A stretch of 64,000 nucleotides of DNA from Massilia aquatica (GCF_011682045.1 NZ_VVIW01000008.1:62001-126000), one strand, 5' to 3'; positions 14,485-23,123 are shown, numbered from the stretch's first letter. Translations and numbers: made by a program. The notes: generated by a model from the sequence alone, not told the origin.

Positions 14485-15845
14485 GCGGCCAGCGCCGTCA
14501 GGCGTTCGAGGGTCTGCGCGTACGGCGTCTGGCCGCTGGTGTCCTGGCGCAGGAAGTCGAGCTGGGCCTCGCGCAGCGCCACCGCCTGGTCGGCCAGCGG
14601 ATCGCCGCCGCTGCGGTACTCGCCCAGGCGGATCAGCAATTCCATCTCCTGGTAGCGTGATTGCAGCGCGCGGAAGCGAAACGCCGCCTTGCGGTGTGCC
14701 CCCTCGGTCACGTTGCCCATGGTGCGGCTGATGCTGGCGAGGACGTCGATGGCCGGGTAGTGGCCCTGTTCCGCCAGCTTCTTGCTCAGCACAATATGCC
14801 CGTCCAGCAGCGACTTGGCTTCGTCGCCGATCGGGTCCGATGCCGACTCGCCGTCCACCAGCACCGTGTACATGGCGGTAATAGCCCCGCCGGCGGTGGC
14901 GCCGGCGCGTTCCACCAGGCGTGGCAGCATGGTGTAGACCGAGGGCGTAAAGCCGCCGCGCGCCGGCGGCTCGCCCGCGGCCAGGCCGATCTCGCGCTGG
15001 GCGCGGGCGAAGCGGGTGAGCGAGTCGACCAGCAGCAGTACCTGCTTGCCGCGCGCGCGAAAGCCTTCGGCAATCGCGGTGGCGGTAAAGGCGGCGCGGG
15101 CGCGCTCCATCGAGGTGCGGTCGGACGTGGCGCAGACGATGATGGTCTTGGCCACCAGTTCGGGGTCCAGCTCATGTTCGAGGAATTCGTTCAGTTCGCG
15201 CCCGCGCTCGCCGATCAGGCCGAACACGATGGCGTCGGCTTGGCAGCCGCGCGCCACCGCCGCCATCAGCGTGGTCTTGCCGCAGCCAGGGCCGGCGAAC
15301 ACGCCGACCCGTTGGCCGCGCCCCAGGGTCAGCAGGCCGTCGATGGCGCGCACGCCGGTCGGCAAGGCGGTGGCGATGCGCGGGCGGTCGACGGCGGCGG
15401 GCGCCTCGCGCACCACCGGCACCGTTTCGCGCCAGCCGTCGGCGCGTAGCGGCGGCGCGTGCGGGGAACGAAACAGCACGCGGCCAAAGCCATCGAGCAC
15501 GCAGCCGAACAGGTGTTCGCCGCTGTCGATGGTGTGCACGCGCCCAAGCGGCTCGACGATGGTGCTGCGCGAGACGCCTTCGAGCGGACTGAGTCCCGAC
15601 AGCAGCGTGGCCTGCTCGGAAAAGCCGATCACCTCGGCCAGCATGGGCTGCGCGCCGGGGCTGTGCAGGTGACATAGCTCACCGATGCGGGCGGGCGGCA
15701 TGTGCGCTTCGATCAGGGTGCCCAGCACCTGCGCCACGCGGCCGTAGCGTTGCAGTCCCGGCGTAGCCGGCAGGCCGGCCAGCCAGGCTGGCGCGTGCGC
15801 GGCCAGCGCCGCCATGCGCTGCGCCGCCGCAGGGTCGCGGTTCAC
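14481..15845 (-). CDS. sctN: Type III secretion ATPase SctN
   Basis: A 454-residue FliI/YscN/HrcN-family ATPase that detaches chaperones and unfolds substrates at the base of the injectisome. Walker A is GPGCGKTT at residues 185-192, preceded by GRGQRVGVFA; Walker B follows in VLLLVDSLTRFARAQREIGL. The Cys and Thr in the P-loop replace the more common Val and Ser but keep the essential Lys. The C-terminal substrate-binding region is complete. The gene shares an ATGA overlap with both neighbours. Confidence 0.96.
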   Translation of the reverse strand: MNRDPAAAQRMAALAAHAPAWLAGLPATPGLQRYGRVAQVLGTLIEAHMPPARIGELCHLHSPGAQPMLAEVIGFSEQATLLSGLSPLEGVSRSTIVEPLGRVHTIDSGEHLFGCVLDGFGRVLFRSPHAPPLRADGWRETVPVVREAPAAVDRPRIATALPTGVRAIDGLLTLGRGQRVGVFAGPGCGKTTLMAAVARGCQADAIVFGLIGERGRELNEFLEHELDPELVAKTIIVCATSDRTSMERARAAFTATAIAEGFRARGKQVLLLVDSLTRFARAQREIGLAAGEPPARGGFTPSVYTMLPRLVERAGATAGGAITAMYTVLVDGESASDPIGDEAKSLLDGHIVLSKKLAEQGHYPAIDVLASISRTMGNVTEGAHRKAAFRFRALQSRYQEMELLIRLGEYRSGGDPLADQAVALREAQLDFLRQDTSGQTPYAQTLERLTALAA

Positions 15846-16834
15846 CAGATCACCTCGATCTTGCGCTTGCCGAAGAAGGTCACGCGGCTGGGCGCGATCG
15901 CCACCAGACGCACGCCGCGATAGTCGTCGCCCACGTACAGGCGCGCGCCGTCGTTTGTGACCACGGCGGCGTTGGCGCCCGAGATCACCTGGCCGATGCG
16001 AAACGGCAGCATCGCTTCGGCTGTCACCGCCTTGGCGCGCACCGGGAAGGTGATGTTGTGTTCCTTGATGAAGGCGTTCAGGACGCGTTCGAAACGCGCC
16101 GATTCGTCGTCGTCGAGGTGCGCCTGCATGCTCCAGTCGTTCGGATCGAGCGTCAGGTCGAAGCGGTTGATCAATTCGGCGTCGGTCAGGCGCTTGCGGA
16201 ACAGCGCGGCCAGCGCCGCCGCGTCGAGGCCCACTGGCGCCGCCGCCGCCGCCGGCGCGGCCGGCTTGGGCACGGGACGTGGCGCCGCATGGTCCAGCGT
16301 CCGCAGGTCGGGCGCGGCCGGCGCCGGCAGCGGTGCGCGGGTGGTCAGCGCGTAGGCGGTGGCGGCCAGCATCGCCGCCACGGCGGCGACCAGGGCTCCC
16401 GCACTACGGCGGCGCCAATGCCCGCGCGGCCGGGGTGGCGGCACGGGCGTATCGGCCGGTGTTTCGGCGGGTGCTTCCTCGGCGGCGGCGCGCGCATCGA
16501 ACTGCGGTTCGGGGGCGGGCAGCGGCGGTGGCGGCTGCCAAGGCGCATCCTGCCAGTCGATGCACAGCCAGATGTCGCCCACCCGCGCGCACTCGCCGGC
16601 CTGGAGTTCGACCAGTTCCCGCGCGTCGCTGTGATCGGCCGCGTAGACGGCGCCGCCGCTGGAAGAGAGCAGCCAGCCGTCGCCGTGCGGCGCCAGGTGC
16701 GCATGGTCGTCCTCGATGCCGTGGTCGGCCATGACGACGTCGGCCGCCTCGCCGGCGCCAATATCGACGGCCTGCGCATCGAGCGGCAAGGTGGCGCCGC
16801 GATGCAGGCCGTTGAGGATTCGCAGTTCAAGCAT
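15842..16834 (-). CDS. sctD: Type III inner-membrane ring protein SctD
   Basis: A 330-residue SctD/HrpQ-type protein, the outer of the two inner-membrane ring components. An N-terminal FHA-like cytoplasmic domain (residues 1-95, with LRILNGLHRGATLPL) is followed by a Pro/Ala linker, one membrane helix (about 144-164) and a periplasmic ring-building domain (about 215-330). Length agrees with HrpQ of Hrp1-type systems and is shorter than YscD. The start at 16834 is chosen because it begins the FHA strand directly. It is the first gene of the operon, with hrp-box matches 97 and 32 bases upstream. The usual preceding genes hrpJ and hrcV are absent. Confidence 0.87.
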   Translation of the reverse strand: MLELRILNGLHRGATLPLDAQAVDIGAGEAADVVMADHGIEDDHAHLAPHGDGWLLSSSGGAVYAADHSDARELVELQAGECARVGDIWLCIDWQDAPWQPPPPLPAPEPQFDARAAAEEAPAETPADTPVPPPRPRGHWRRRSAGALVAAVAAMLAATAYALTTRAPLPAPAAPDLRTLDHAAPRPVPKPAAPAAAAAPVGLDAAALAALFRKRLTDAELINRFDLTLDPNDWSMQAHLDDDESARFERVLNAFIKEHNITFPVRAKAVTAEAMLPFRIGQVISGANAAVVTNDGARLYVGDDYRGVRLVAIAPSRVTFFGKRKIEVIW

Positions 16835-16865
16835 GGTGTGGTCCCGGTTTCTGGTTGGATACCGG

Positions 16866-16893
16866 TAAGTGCCGGCGGCGACGGATTGGTTCC
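16866..16893 (-). promoter_or_regulatory. Second, weaker hrp-box-like site before sctD
   Basis: The minus strand reads GGAACC, 15 bases, GCACTTA, with one mismatch at the first base of the -10 half. It is 32 bases from the sctD start and downstream of the better match at 16931-16956. Confidence 0.45.
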
Positions 16894-16930
16894 GCGCTCG
16901 CCTCGTCAACTATGCGGCGGACCTCGCGCA

Positions 16931-16956
16931 GTGGACGCCGGCCGGCCGAAGGTTCC
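16931..16956 (-). promoter_or_regulatory. Hrp box of the sctD-sctU operon
   Basis: The minus strand reads GGAACC, 16 bases, CCAC, a full match to the core HrpL consensus. The outer A of CCACNNA is C. It lies 97 bases before the sctD ATG and is the best candidate promoter for the whole sctD-N-O-P-Q-R-S-T-U transcript. Confidence 0.7.
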
Positions 16957-16986
16957 AGCGCCGGCGCGGCATTTTTGGCCGATTTC

Positions 16987-17013
16987 CTCAACGTTTTTCA
17001 AAGTCTCACGAAT
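16987..17013 (+). promoter_or_regulatory. 27-bp AT-rich element upstream of sigma factor 1 (copy 1)
   Basis: A 27-base block starting CTCAACG and ending ACGAAT is found here and again at 17754-17780, with 23 of 27 positions identical. Each copy precedes one of the two ECF sigma genes (121 and 87 bases from the starts). It is much more AT-rich than its surroundings and probably a promoter or activator site kept after duplication. Confidence 0.55.
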
Positions 17014-17134
17014 TCTCATAGTTTCAAAAAAAGCCATTTTTTTGCTGATATCTTGAGTTCCATGGTGCTGCGAAACCAGCCGACAGCGGCGCGCATTGCC
17101 CATCTCAACGAAGCCAACCAACGGAGCTCGCATC

Positions 17135-17677
17135 ATGAACGCCCAACCCGCCGCAACCCTGAACACCACCACCCCCGCGATCGACGTCCGGCGCCTGTTC
17201 ATGGCGCACCGGCAGCACCTGGTGCGCTTCGTTCAGCGCTACGTGCGCAGCCTGGAAGACGCGGAGGACGTGGTGCAGAACACCTTCATCGAAGCGATGC
17301 GCTGCGCCGACCGGTTTTCGGGCCTGTCGAAGCCGTCGACCTGGCTGTTCGGCATTGCGCTGAACCTGGCGCGCAACCAGGTGCGCCGCAACAGCGCCGA
17401 CCTGTATGAAACGGTGGAAGAGGGTTTCATGGAACAGATCGCCGACCAGCATGCCAATCCGGCCGACCTGTTCGAGTCGCGCCAGATCACCTTGCAGGTT
17501 GACGCCCTGCTGCGCAGCATGCCGCCGAAAATCCGCGAAACCTTCGACGTGGTGGTCAACGGCGACGCCAGCTACGAAGAGGCGGCCGCCTACCTGGTGA
17601 TCCCGGTCGGCACGGTGCGTTCGCGGGTGTCGCGGGTGCGCGCCGCCGTGCGCCAGCAGTTCGGCAGCGTTGCCTGA
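17135..17677 (+). CDS. ECF sigma factor, HrpL-like (copy 1)
   Basis: A 180-residue ECF sigma factor. Region 2 (about residues 17-85) has RFVQRYVRSLEDAEDVVQNT and the STWLFGIALNLARN core helix. Region 4 (about 120-175) ends in the helix-turn-helix VGTVRSRVSRVRAAV. No anti-sigma gene is adjacent. Its place beside a Hrp1-type operon and the many hrp boxes around support an HrpL-like role in transcribing the secretion genes. The start at 17135 has a GGAG site; the longer frame does not. It is strongly similar along its full length to the next gene. Confidence 0.88.
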   Translation: MNAQPAATLNTTTPAIDVRRLFMAHRQHLVRFVQRYVRSLEDAEDVVQNTFIEAMRCADRFSGLSKPSTWLFGIALNLARNQVRRNSADLYETVEEGFMEQIADQHANPADLFESRQITLQVDALLRSMPPKIRETFDVVVNGDASYEEAAAYLVIPVGTVRSRVSRVRAAVRQQFGSVA

Positions 17678-17753
17678 CACGCCGCTGACAACATGGCTGT
17701 TTGTGCCTCTTTTTTTCGTCGCATGTTGTTTTGATGAGAATGTTGAGCAACTT

Positions 17754-17780
17754 CTCAACGATGTTCAAAATCTAACGAAT
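17754..17780 (+). promoter_or_regulatory. 27-bp AT-rich element upstream of sigma factor 2 (copy 2)
   Basis: Second copy of the element at 16987-17013, with changes at four of 27 positions. It lies in the 190-base gap between the two sigma genes, so the second gene probably has its own promoter. Confidence 0.55.
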
Positions 17781-17867
17781 AACCACGGAAAAATAGGTCA
17801 GAATCAGGGCTGCCAAGTAGTAACCTGGCCACCCTGCCGCAGCCAGCCACCCCATGGAGATAAAGTG

Positions 17868-18416
17868 ATGATGTTCGCCCCAGTTTCCTGCGACGCCGTA
17901 TCGCCCGCCGAACCGGCCGTCAACGTCGAGCGCCTGTTCCTGGCACACCGCCAGCAGCTGCTGCGCTTCGTGCAGCGCTACACGCGCAGCCTGGAAGACG
18001 CCGAGGATGTGGTGCAGAATACCTTCATCGAAGCGATGCGCTGCGCGGAGCGCTTTGCTGGCCTGTCGAAAGCGTCGACCTGGCTGTTCGGCATTGCGCT
18101 GAACCTGGCGCGCAACCAGATGCGCCGCAACAGCGCCGACCTGTACGACGCGGTGGAAGAGGGATATTTCGAGCAGATCATGGACCTGCGCGCCAATCCG
18201 GCCGAGCTGTGCGAGTCGCGCCAGTTCAGCGCCAGGGTGGACGCGCTGCTACGCAGTTTTCCGCCGAAGATACGCGAGACCTTCGACGTCGTGGTCAGCC
18301 ACGACATCACCTACGAGGAAGCGGCTGTCTATCTGGATGTGCCGGTCGGCACCGTGCGTTCGCGCGTGTCGCGGGTTCGCGCCGCCGTGCGCGAACAGTT
18401 CGGCGCGCACGCCTGA
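17868..18416 (+). CDS. ECF sigma factor, HrpL-like (copy 2)
   Basis: A 182-residue ECF sigma factor, clearly a tandem duplicate of the gene before it. The region 2 block AEDVVQNTFIEAMRCA and the region 4 end VGTVRSRVSRVRAAVR are identical or nearly so in both. Differences concentrate in the N-terminus and the linker between regions 2 and 4. Two ATG codons (17868, 17871) follow a GGAG site. Both copies keep all conserved parts, so both may be active, with shared or slightly different promoter choice. Confidence 0.88.
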   Translation: MMFAPVSCDAVSPAEPAVNVERLFLAHRQQLLRFVQRYTRSLEDAEDVVQNTFIEAMRCAERFAGLSKASTWLFGIALNLARNQMRRNSADLYDAVEEGYFEQIMDLRANPAELCESRQFSARVDALLRSFPPKIRETFDVVVSHDITYEEAAVYLDVPVGTVRSRVSRVRAAVREQFGAHA

Positions 18417-18495
18417 GGGCGGGTGCAGGCAGGTCTGCTGCGGCAGGCCGCCCTGGCGTCGATGGCTGCGGCGGTGCCCGCAGCGACGCCGAAGT

Positions 18496-18900
18496 CTAGA
18501 CCGTGTTTTTCAACTGCCGTAAAACGATCAGATCGAAGGGATCCGGCTGCGCACACGGGTCCTGCGCGGCGTCGTCCGGCAGCGCCGCGTGCTCCAGGGC
18601 GCGGTCATCCCTGGCGTCACGCGCCAGCATGAGCGCGGTCCCGAACATCGACCTCGGCAAGGTGGTTTGCGGCGGCCAGCCGGCCCCGTTCGAGAGCGCC
18701 TCGACAAACGCCGTCTGCACCACGTCTTCCGCATCCGCATGACAGCGCGTATAGCGCGTGATGAAGCCGACCAGCAGGTGACGGTAATTTTCAAACAGAC
18801 TCGTCAGGTCGGCATTGGCGCCAGGCGCGGACTTACTCATACTAAACATATCGGTCACTGAGTTCATTCTTGCATTCATTTTCGTCTGGAACGCGTTCAT
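18496..18900 (-). pseudogene. Truncated ECF sigma-like gene, region 2 only
   Basis: A 134-residue frame with a recognisable sigma-70 region 2 (LFENYRHLLVGFITRYTRCH, then ADAEDVVQTAFVEAL). After the linker it stops and no region 4 is present. It appears to be a third, degraded member of the sigma family of this island, on the opposite strand. A region-2-only protein could still bind core polymerase or act as a competitor, so loss of function is not proven. The most probable start, 18900, has AAGG upstream. It lies 82 bases after the effector gene in the same direction. Confidence 0.6.
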
Positions 18901-18982
18901 CGCGGACCTTGGCGCCGTAATACGCCACGAAACGCTAATGTGACACAGTTGCATTACGACGCAATGACACGCCGGCGCGCTC

Positions 18983-21900
18983 TTACTCGCATTTGAAGGC
19001 CCGCAATTCGCGCGCACCCTCGGCCTGGCGCACCCCGAAGGCGCGCAGGCCGGCTTTGAGGCCGGTTGTATCCTTGTCGCTGATTTTCTCGCTGGTTGCC
19101 AGTTTTGCCGGGAGCCAACTCTTAGGGTCGGCCAGCAGCAGGCGTTTCTGCTCCTCGCAGTCGCCCTGGCCGAACTTGCTGCCGGCCTGTTTGGCGATAT
19201 CCGACAGATGGTCGTATTTTTCAGCCGCTTCCGGCTTCATGCGCATGCGCACCAGATACTTGAAATTGGGCTTGGCCTCGGCGCGCGCGGTGGCGATGAG
19301 CTCATCGAACTGGCGCGTGCCTTCGGCCTTGTCTTCCGTGGTGAAGGCCTTGAACATGGCCTCGCCAATTTCCGGTTTCGGCACCCCGGCGCCGCCGCGG
19401 TCGCGCACGTGCACGCTGGTCATGGTCCTGACCCACAGCTCGCGCTGCTGCTCGAGCTTCTCGACGTAGGCATCGACGCCGACAAACTCGTGATCGAGGT
19501 AGGTCGAGCGGCTGATGAGTTTACCGTCCAGGGTGGGCAAGCTCACCTTGACCGACTGGTTCTGTTCCGCCAGGACGGTCTGGGCGTTGAGCAGGTCGAG
19601 TCCGCCGCTCGAAATAGCGGTGCCGCTTTTCTTTTCCGCCTCGGCGGCGACGGCGCCGGTGCTGCCACTGGCCTTCGGATCGCTCGCCCCCACCGTAGTG
19701 CCCATGCCCATGCCGATATTGACGCCGGTGGTCACGTTGGCGGCGGTGCCGAATTTGCGCTGTTCCAGGTTGCCCGTGCCGCCCACTTCGCTGACCGTGT
19801 TGTGCTGGCCCGAGGTGTTTTCGGCCGCGAGGTTGATGCTGGCGCCGGCGCGCAGGCTTACATCACCGAACTTTGCCGAGGCGGCGGCGCCGAAGTCGAT
19901 CGCCAGCTTCTGGCGGTTGGTCGTGGTTTTATTGTCTTGCCACCCGACCGAGACGCCCTCGCCGAAGTCGGCCGCCAGCTTGTTCCACAGTCCCTCTTCG
20001 GACATGCCGCTGCTGCCGGCGTCGAGCAGGAAGCCCATCAGCCGCTGCGTGGTGTCGATCATGCGGGCGTCGTCGAAGGCGACCGAGGCCCATTCCTTGT
20101 CCAGATTGGGGCGCGTGGCGTCGGTGACCGGGCGCTCGACCCGGAAGATGATGCCGCGCCCGTGGCTGTTTTCGTAATCGACCGGCGTGACCGTGGCGCC
20201 GGCGCCCACCCGCACCTTGGTCTGCACGCCCGCGTCCTTGGAACCGACCTTGATATCGTGCCCGAGTTTGACGCCCACGCCGCCCTGGGCCCGATGGTTA
20301 TCGGTGGTGCCGAGGAAAATCTCGTAGCCCTGGCCGGTGCGCGCCAGCTCCATCGTGGTGTGGCGGCCGTAGTCGTAGCGCAGGTCGGCGCGCACGCCCA
20401 CCATCAGGGCGCCCTCCAGCGCCTTGGACACGATGGCCGAGGCGCCCGCCGTGCTGATGCCCTTGATGGCGCCGTCGCTCAGCTTGAGACGCGAATTGGA
20501 CTGCATCTTGCCGATCAGCGTGTTCATGAGCGCGGCCATCTCGTCGCGCGTCATGGCCGCCGGTTTCAGGTCGGCGGCTTGCTCCATCGCGCGCGCGCCG
20601 GCCAAGGTGTTCTCGATGGCGGGCGCGGGCAGCTTGACGTGCTTGGCCAGATGGGTCAGCAGGTCGAGCGTGACCGGCTTGTCGGCCAGTTCGCGCAAGG
20701 CCGAGCCCTCGGGCGCGCCGGCCAGCGCGGCGCAGGAGAATTTGTCGGGCGTCTTGGGCTTGGGCGTCATGCCGGCCCACTGGTCGAGCAGGCCGGCCAC
20801 GGCGGCGCGCTCGTCGGCAGCCAGGCCGGGCGAGGCCGCCGGCATGTCCGCCACGGCGTCGCCCAAGGTGTCGCAAGCGTCCTGGAAGGCGCCGCAGTAG
20901 TTTTCCAGTTCCTTGGGCAGGTTGGCCAGGTGCGTGCCCTGCACGCCCTTGGCCAGCGGCGTCAGGGCCGAATTGCTGATGCCCGCCATATTCTTCAGCG
21001 CCTTGGTCTTGCCGGTCGTTTCCGCGCGCGGCACGGCGGTTTTCACGAATTTGCGCAGACGCCCCGTCAGCATCGCGTGGGTGCTGCCCTTGCCGTCTTC
21101 GCGGAAGCCTTGGCGCCATGCGAACAGGTCGCCTTTGGCCTTTTCGGCGCGGGCCTGGTTGCGCGGCGCGGTGCCGGACAGGATGTCGGCGCTGGCCCGG
21201 ATGGTGCGGCTGGCCAGGGTATCGCCGAAGGTGTTGGTCGACGCCAGTTGCATGATGGCGTTGGGATGCTCGTCGGGGCGCACAGTCGCACGCTGGGGCG
21301 TGTTGCGCAAGGTGTCTGACGCCTGCAGGAACGAGCGCATCGCCTCGCGCGTCGGTCCGGGCGGCGGCGGATGCGCCATTTTGTCCATCAACACCTCGAA
21401 ACCGTGGCTGGTGCGCGACAGTACTTCGGCACTCTGCCAGGCCCGCGCGGCCTCGGGCGGGCGCGTTCTGGCCGGCGTGGTCAGCTGGCTCACGTCCATC
21501 GTCTCGGTCATGTACGCCAGGGCTTTGAGCGCATCGCCGCCGGTGAGCAGCGTTGGCGCCGCACCGTCGCGCACCAGCGGCGGGGTCAGGGCGTGCGCCA
21601 GCAGCACTTCGCTGCCGAGCTTGTCGGGCGCCTCGGCATGGGTCGCCGGCAACAGTTTGTTGATCAGGGTGGCGGTCGCGTCGCTCTCGCCCAGCTGCGC
21701 GGTGGCCAGGCGGCTAAACGACTCCTTGCTGGTCATGGCATGGGCGAAACCGGGCGCGGCGCTGTCCTTGAGGACCGCGGCGCTGGCCTGCAAGGCGCGG
21801 CCGGCGGGCGAGTTGCCCATGCGCGCGGCGTTCTGCAGAATTGCGTGCGGCATGACGTGCTGGTTATGCGCCAGCCTGGGCTGCTGGCGCAGCTGATCGG

Positions 21901-23062
21901 CGGCTTGCAGGAAGGTGTGCAGGCTGTCGCGCTTGTACGCTTCGGGCGCCTTGTGCATCAAGTCCATCAGGACCCCGAAGCCGGCGTCGCTGCGCGAGAG
22001 TACTTCGGCGGCGCGCCAGGCCAGTTGCGCGTCGGGCCGGTCGGTGGGGGCGGGGCCGGTCAGGGCGTTCCAGTTCATCTCTGTGGTCAGGTACGCGGCT
22101 GCGGCCAGGGCTTCGGCGCCGTTGGGTGGGCGCCGCTCGCTGGTCGCGGCGTCATGCACGGTCGGCTCGGTGAGCGCCTGCGCAACCAGCACCGACTCCA
22201 GCGGAACCGGTACTGGCACCGGCGCGGCGTCCCCGACTGCGGGGAGGTCGGCATGGTCCTGGAGCAGGGCGTCGGCCAATTCGTGGGTGGCTTCGCTGGC
22301 GCCCAGGTGCTGGTCCATGCTCTGGCGAAAGGCGGCGTTGCCGCTGCGCGCGCTCAGCATGCGGTCCTGCACCATGGGCGCGCTGCGGTCGAGCGACTTG
22401 AGCATGGCCGCGCGCGCCGCGCTGGAAGCGTTTACCATGCCCTGGGCGCGGCCAGGGGGTGTCTTGAGCAGGCGGTCGCGCGCGGCGTCCGAGCGCGCGA
22501 CCGAGCCGAAGTGCCTGCCGACCACGCCATGCTCCTTTTGCTTCGGGGGCGCGGCCGCGGCTGGCTTCAGCCTGGCGGCAGCGACGGCCGACGCGATGTT
22601 GCCGGTGCGTGTTTCGCCCTTCGGCCCGATATCGATATCGACCTGTGGCGTGCGCTCGAGCATGCGGCGCATGCCCGCCGAGCGGTCTTCTTTTTTGATC
22701 GCGGGCGGCTCGGACGGCTGCTGCGCTTCCTGTGCGGGGACGGGCGCGGGTGCGGCGGCTGGGCTTTGCGCAGGGCGCGGGGCAAGGACCTCCATCTCGG
22801 TGCCTGCGGTGCCTGCCGGGGCGGCTGGGGCGGCGGCCGGCGCCGCGCGCAAGTGCAGGAATCGCATGACACCGTCGCGACGGCGCGCGTTGCGCGCCGC
22901 CGGCGCCTGCGCATCGTTCGGGTTGACGGCGGCGCCGGCAGTGCTGTTGGGCGGGGGCGGGGGCGGCGGTGCGGCCGACGCCGCCGGCGCTGGCGCTGGC
23001 GCTGGCGTGTGCGGGCGCATGGCGGCGGCGACGTAAGGGGAAATTAAGTTCGTGCCAAACAT
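18983..23062 (-). CDS. Large putative type III effector, 1359 residues
   Basis: The longest protein of the secretion island. The N-terminal 120 residues are Pro/Ala-rich and disordered-looking, as in secreted effectors. Residues about 245-440 and 449-635 form a tandem duplication; shared segments include AEVLSR and FGVLMD/FEVLMD, and each ends FLQA(A/S)D. Residues about 885-980 and 1035-1125 are Gly-rich with alternating hydrophobic residues, suggesting amphipathic beta strands as in a barrel. The C-terminal 200 residues are helical and charged. No catalytic motif was recognised. A perfect -10 hrp box lies 33 bases upstream and a CesT-like chaperone is encoded in the island. The very large size with a beta-rich C-terminal half recalls AvrE-family effectors, but this is only a structural impression. 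The start at 23062 has a GGAG site. Confidence 0.75.
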   Translation of the reverse strand: MFGTNLISPYVAAAMRPHTPAPAPAPAASAAPPPPPPPNSTAGAAVNPNDAQAPAARNARRRDGVMRFLHLRAAPAAAPAAPAGTAGTEMEVLAPRPAQSPAAAPAPVPAQEAQQPSEPPAIKKEDRSAGMRRMLERTPQVDIDIGPKGETRTGNIASAVAAARLKPAAAAPPKQKEHGVVGRHFGSVARSDAARDRLLKTPPGRAQGMVNASSAARAAMLKSLDRSAPMVQDRMLSARSGNAAFRQSMDQHLGASEATHELADALLQDHADLPAVGDAAPVPVPVPLESVLVAQALTEPTVHDAATSERRPPNGAEALAAAAYLTTEMNWNALTGPAPTDRPDAQLAWRAAEVLSRSDAGFGVLMDLMHKAPEAYKRDSLHTFLQAADQLRQQPRLAHNQHVMPHAILQNAARMGNSPAGRALQASAAVLKDSAAPGFAHAMTSKESFSRLATAQLGESDATATLINKLLPATHAEAPDKLGSEVLLAHALTPPLVRDGAAPTLLTGGDALKALAYMTETMDVSQLTTPARTRPPEAARAWQSAEVLSRTSHGFEVLMDKMAHPPPPGPTREAMRSFLQASDTLRNTPQRATVRPDEHPNAIMQLASTNTFGDTLASRTIRASADILSGTAPRNQARAEKAKGDLFAWRQGFREDGKGSTHAMLTGRLRKFVKTAVPRAETTGKTKALKNMAGISNSALTPLAKGVQGTHLANLPKELENYCGAFQDACDTLGDAVADMPAASPGLAADERAAVAGLLDQWAGMTPKPKTPDKFSCAALAGAPEGSALRELADKPVTLDLLTHLAKHVKLPAPAIENTLAGARAMEQAADLKPAAMTRDEMAALMNTLIGKMQSNSRLKLSDGAIKGISTAGASAIVSKALEGALMVGVRADLRYDYGRHTTMELARTGQGYEIFLGTTDNHRAQGGVGVKLGHDIKVGSKDAGVQTKVRVGAGATVTPVDYENSHGRGIIFRVERPVTDATRPNLDKEWASVAFDDARMIDTTQRLMGFLLDAGSSGMSEEGLWNKLAADFGEGVSVGWQDNKTTTNRQKLAIDFGAAASAKFGDVSLRAGASINLAAENTSGQHNTVSEVGGTGNLEQRKFGTAANVTTGVNIGMGMGTTVGASDPKASGSTGAVAAEAEKKSGTAISSGGLDLLNAQTVLAEQNQSVKVSLPTLDGKLISRSTYLDHEFVGVDAYVEKLEQQRELWVRTMTSVHVRDRGGAGVPKPEIGEAMFKAFTTEDKAEGTRQFDELIATARAEAKPNFKYLVRMRMKPEAAEKYDHLSDIAKQAGSKFGQGDCEEQKRLLLADPKSWLPAKLATSEKISDKDTTGLKAGLRAFGVRQAEGARELRAFKCE

Positions 23063-23094
23063 GATCAGCTCCGCGAATGAGGGTCGTTGGAAGC

Positions 23095-23123
23095 TGTGTG
23101 GTGGCGCAGGCGTCCGGAGTTCC
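23095..23123 (-). promoter_or_regulatory. Hrp box of the large effector gene
   Basis: The minus strand reads GGAACT, 16 bases, CCACACA, matching the HrpL consensus except for the sixth base of the -35 half. It is 33 bases before the effector start codon. Confidence 0.72.

Noticed and set aside
17828-17842. Possible sigma-54 -24/-12 site before sigma factor 2 (TGGCC...GC)
   Set aside because: The GG and GC elements have the right spacing but the -12 half fits poorly and there is no copy before sigma factor 1.
19208-21319. A 703-codon plus-strand open frame opposite the effector gene
   Set aside because: His/Arg/Gly-rich composition typical of GC-rich antisense frames; the effector frame has an hrp box and ribosome site.
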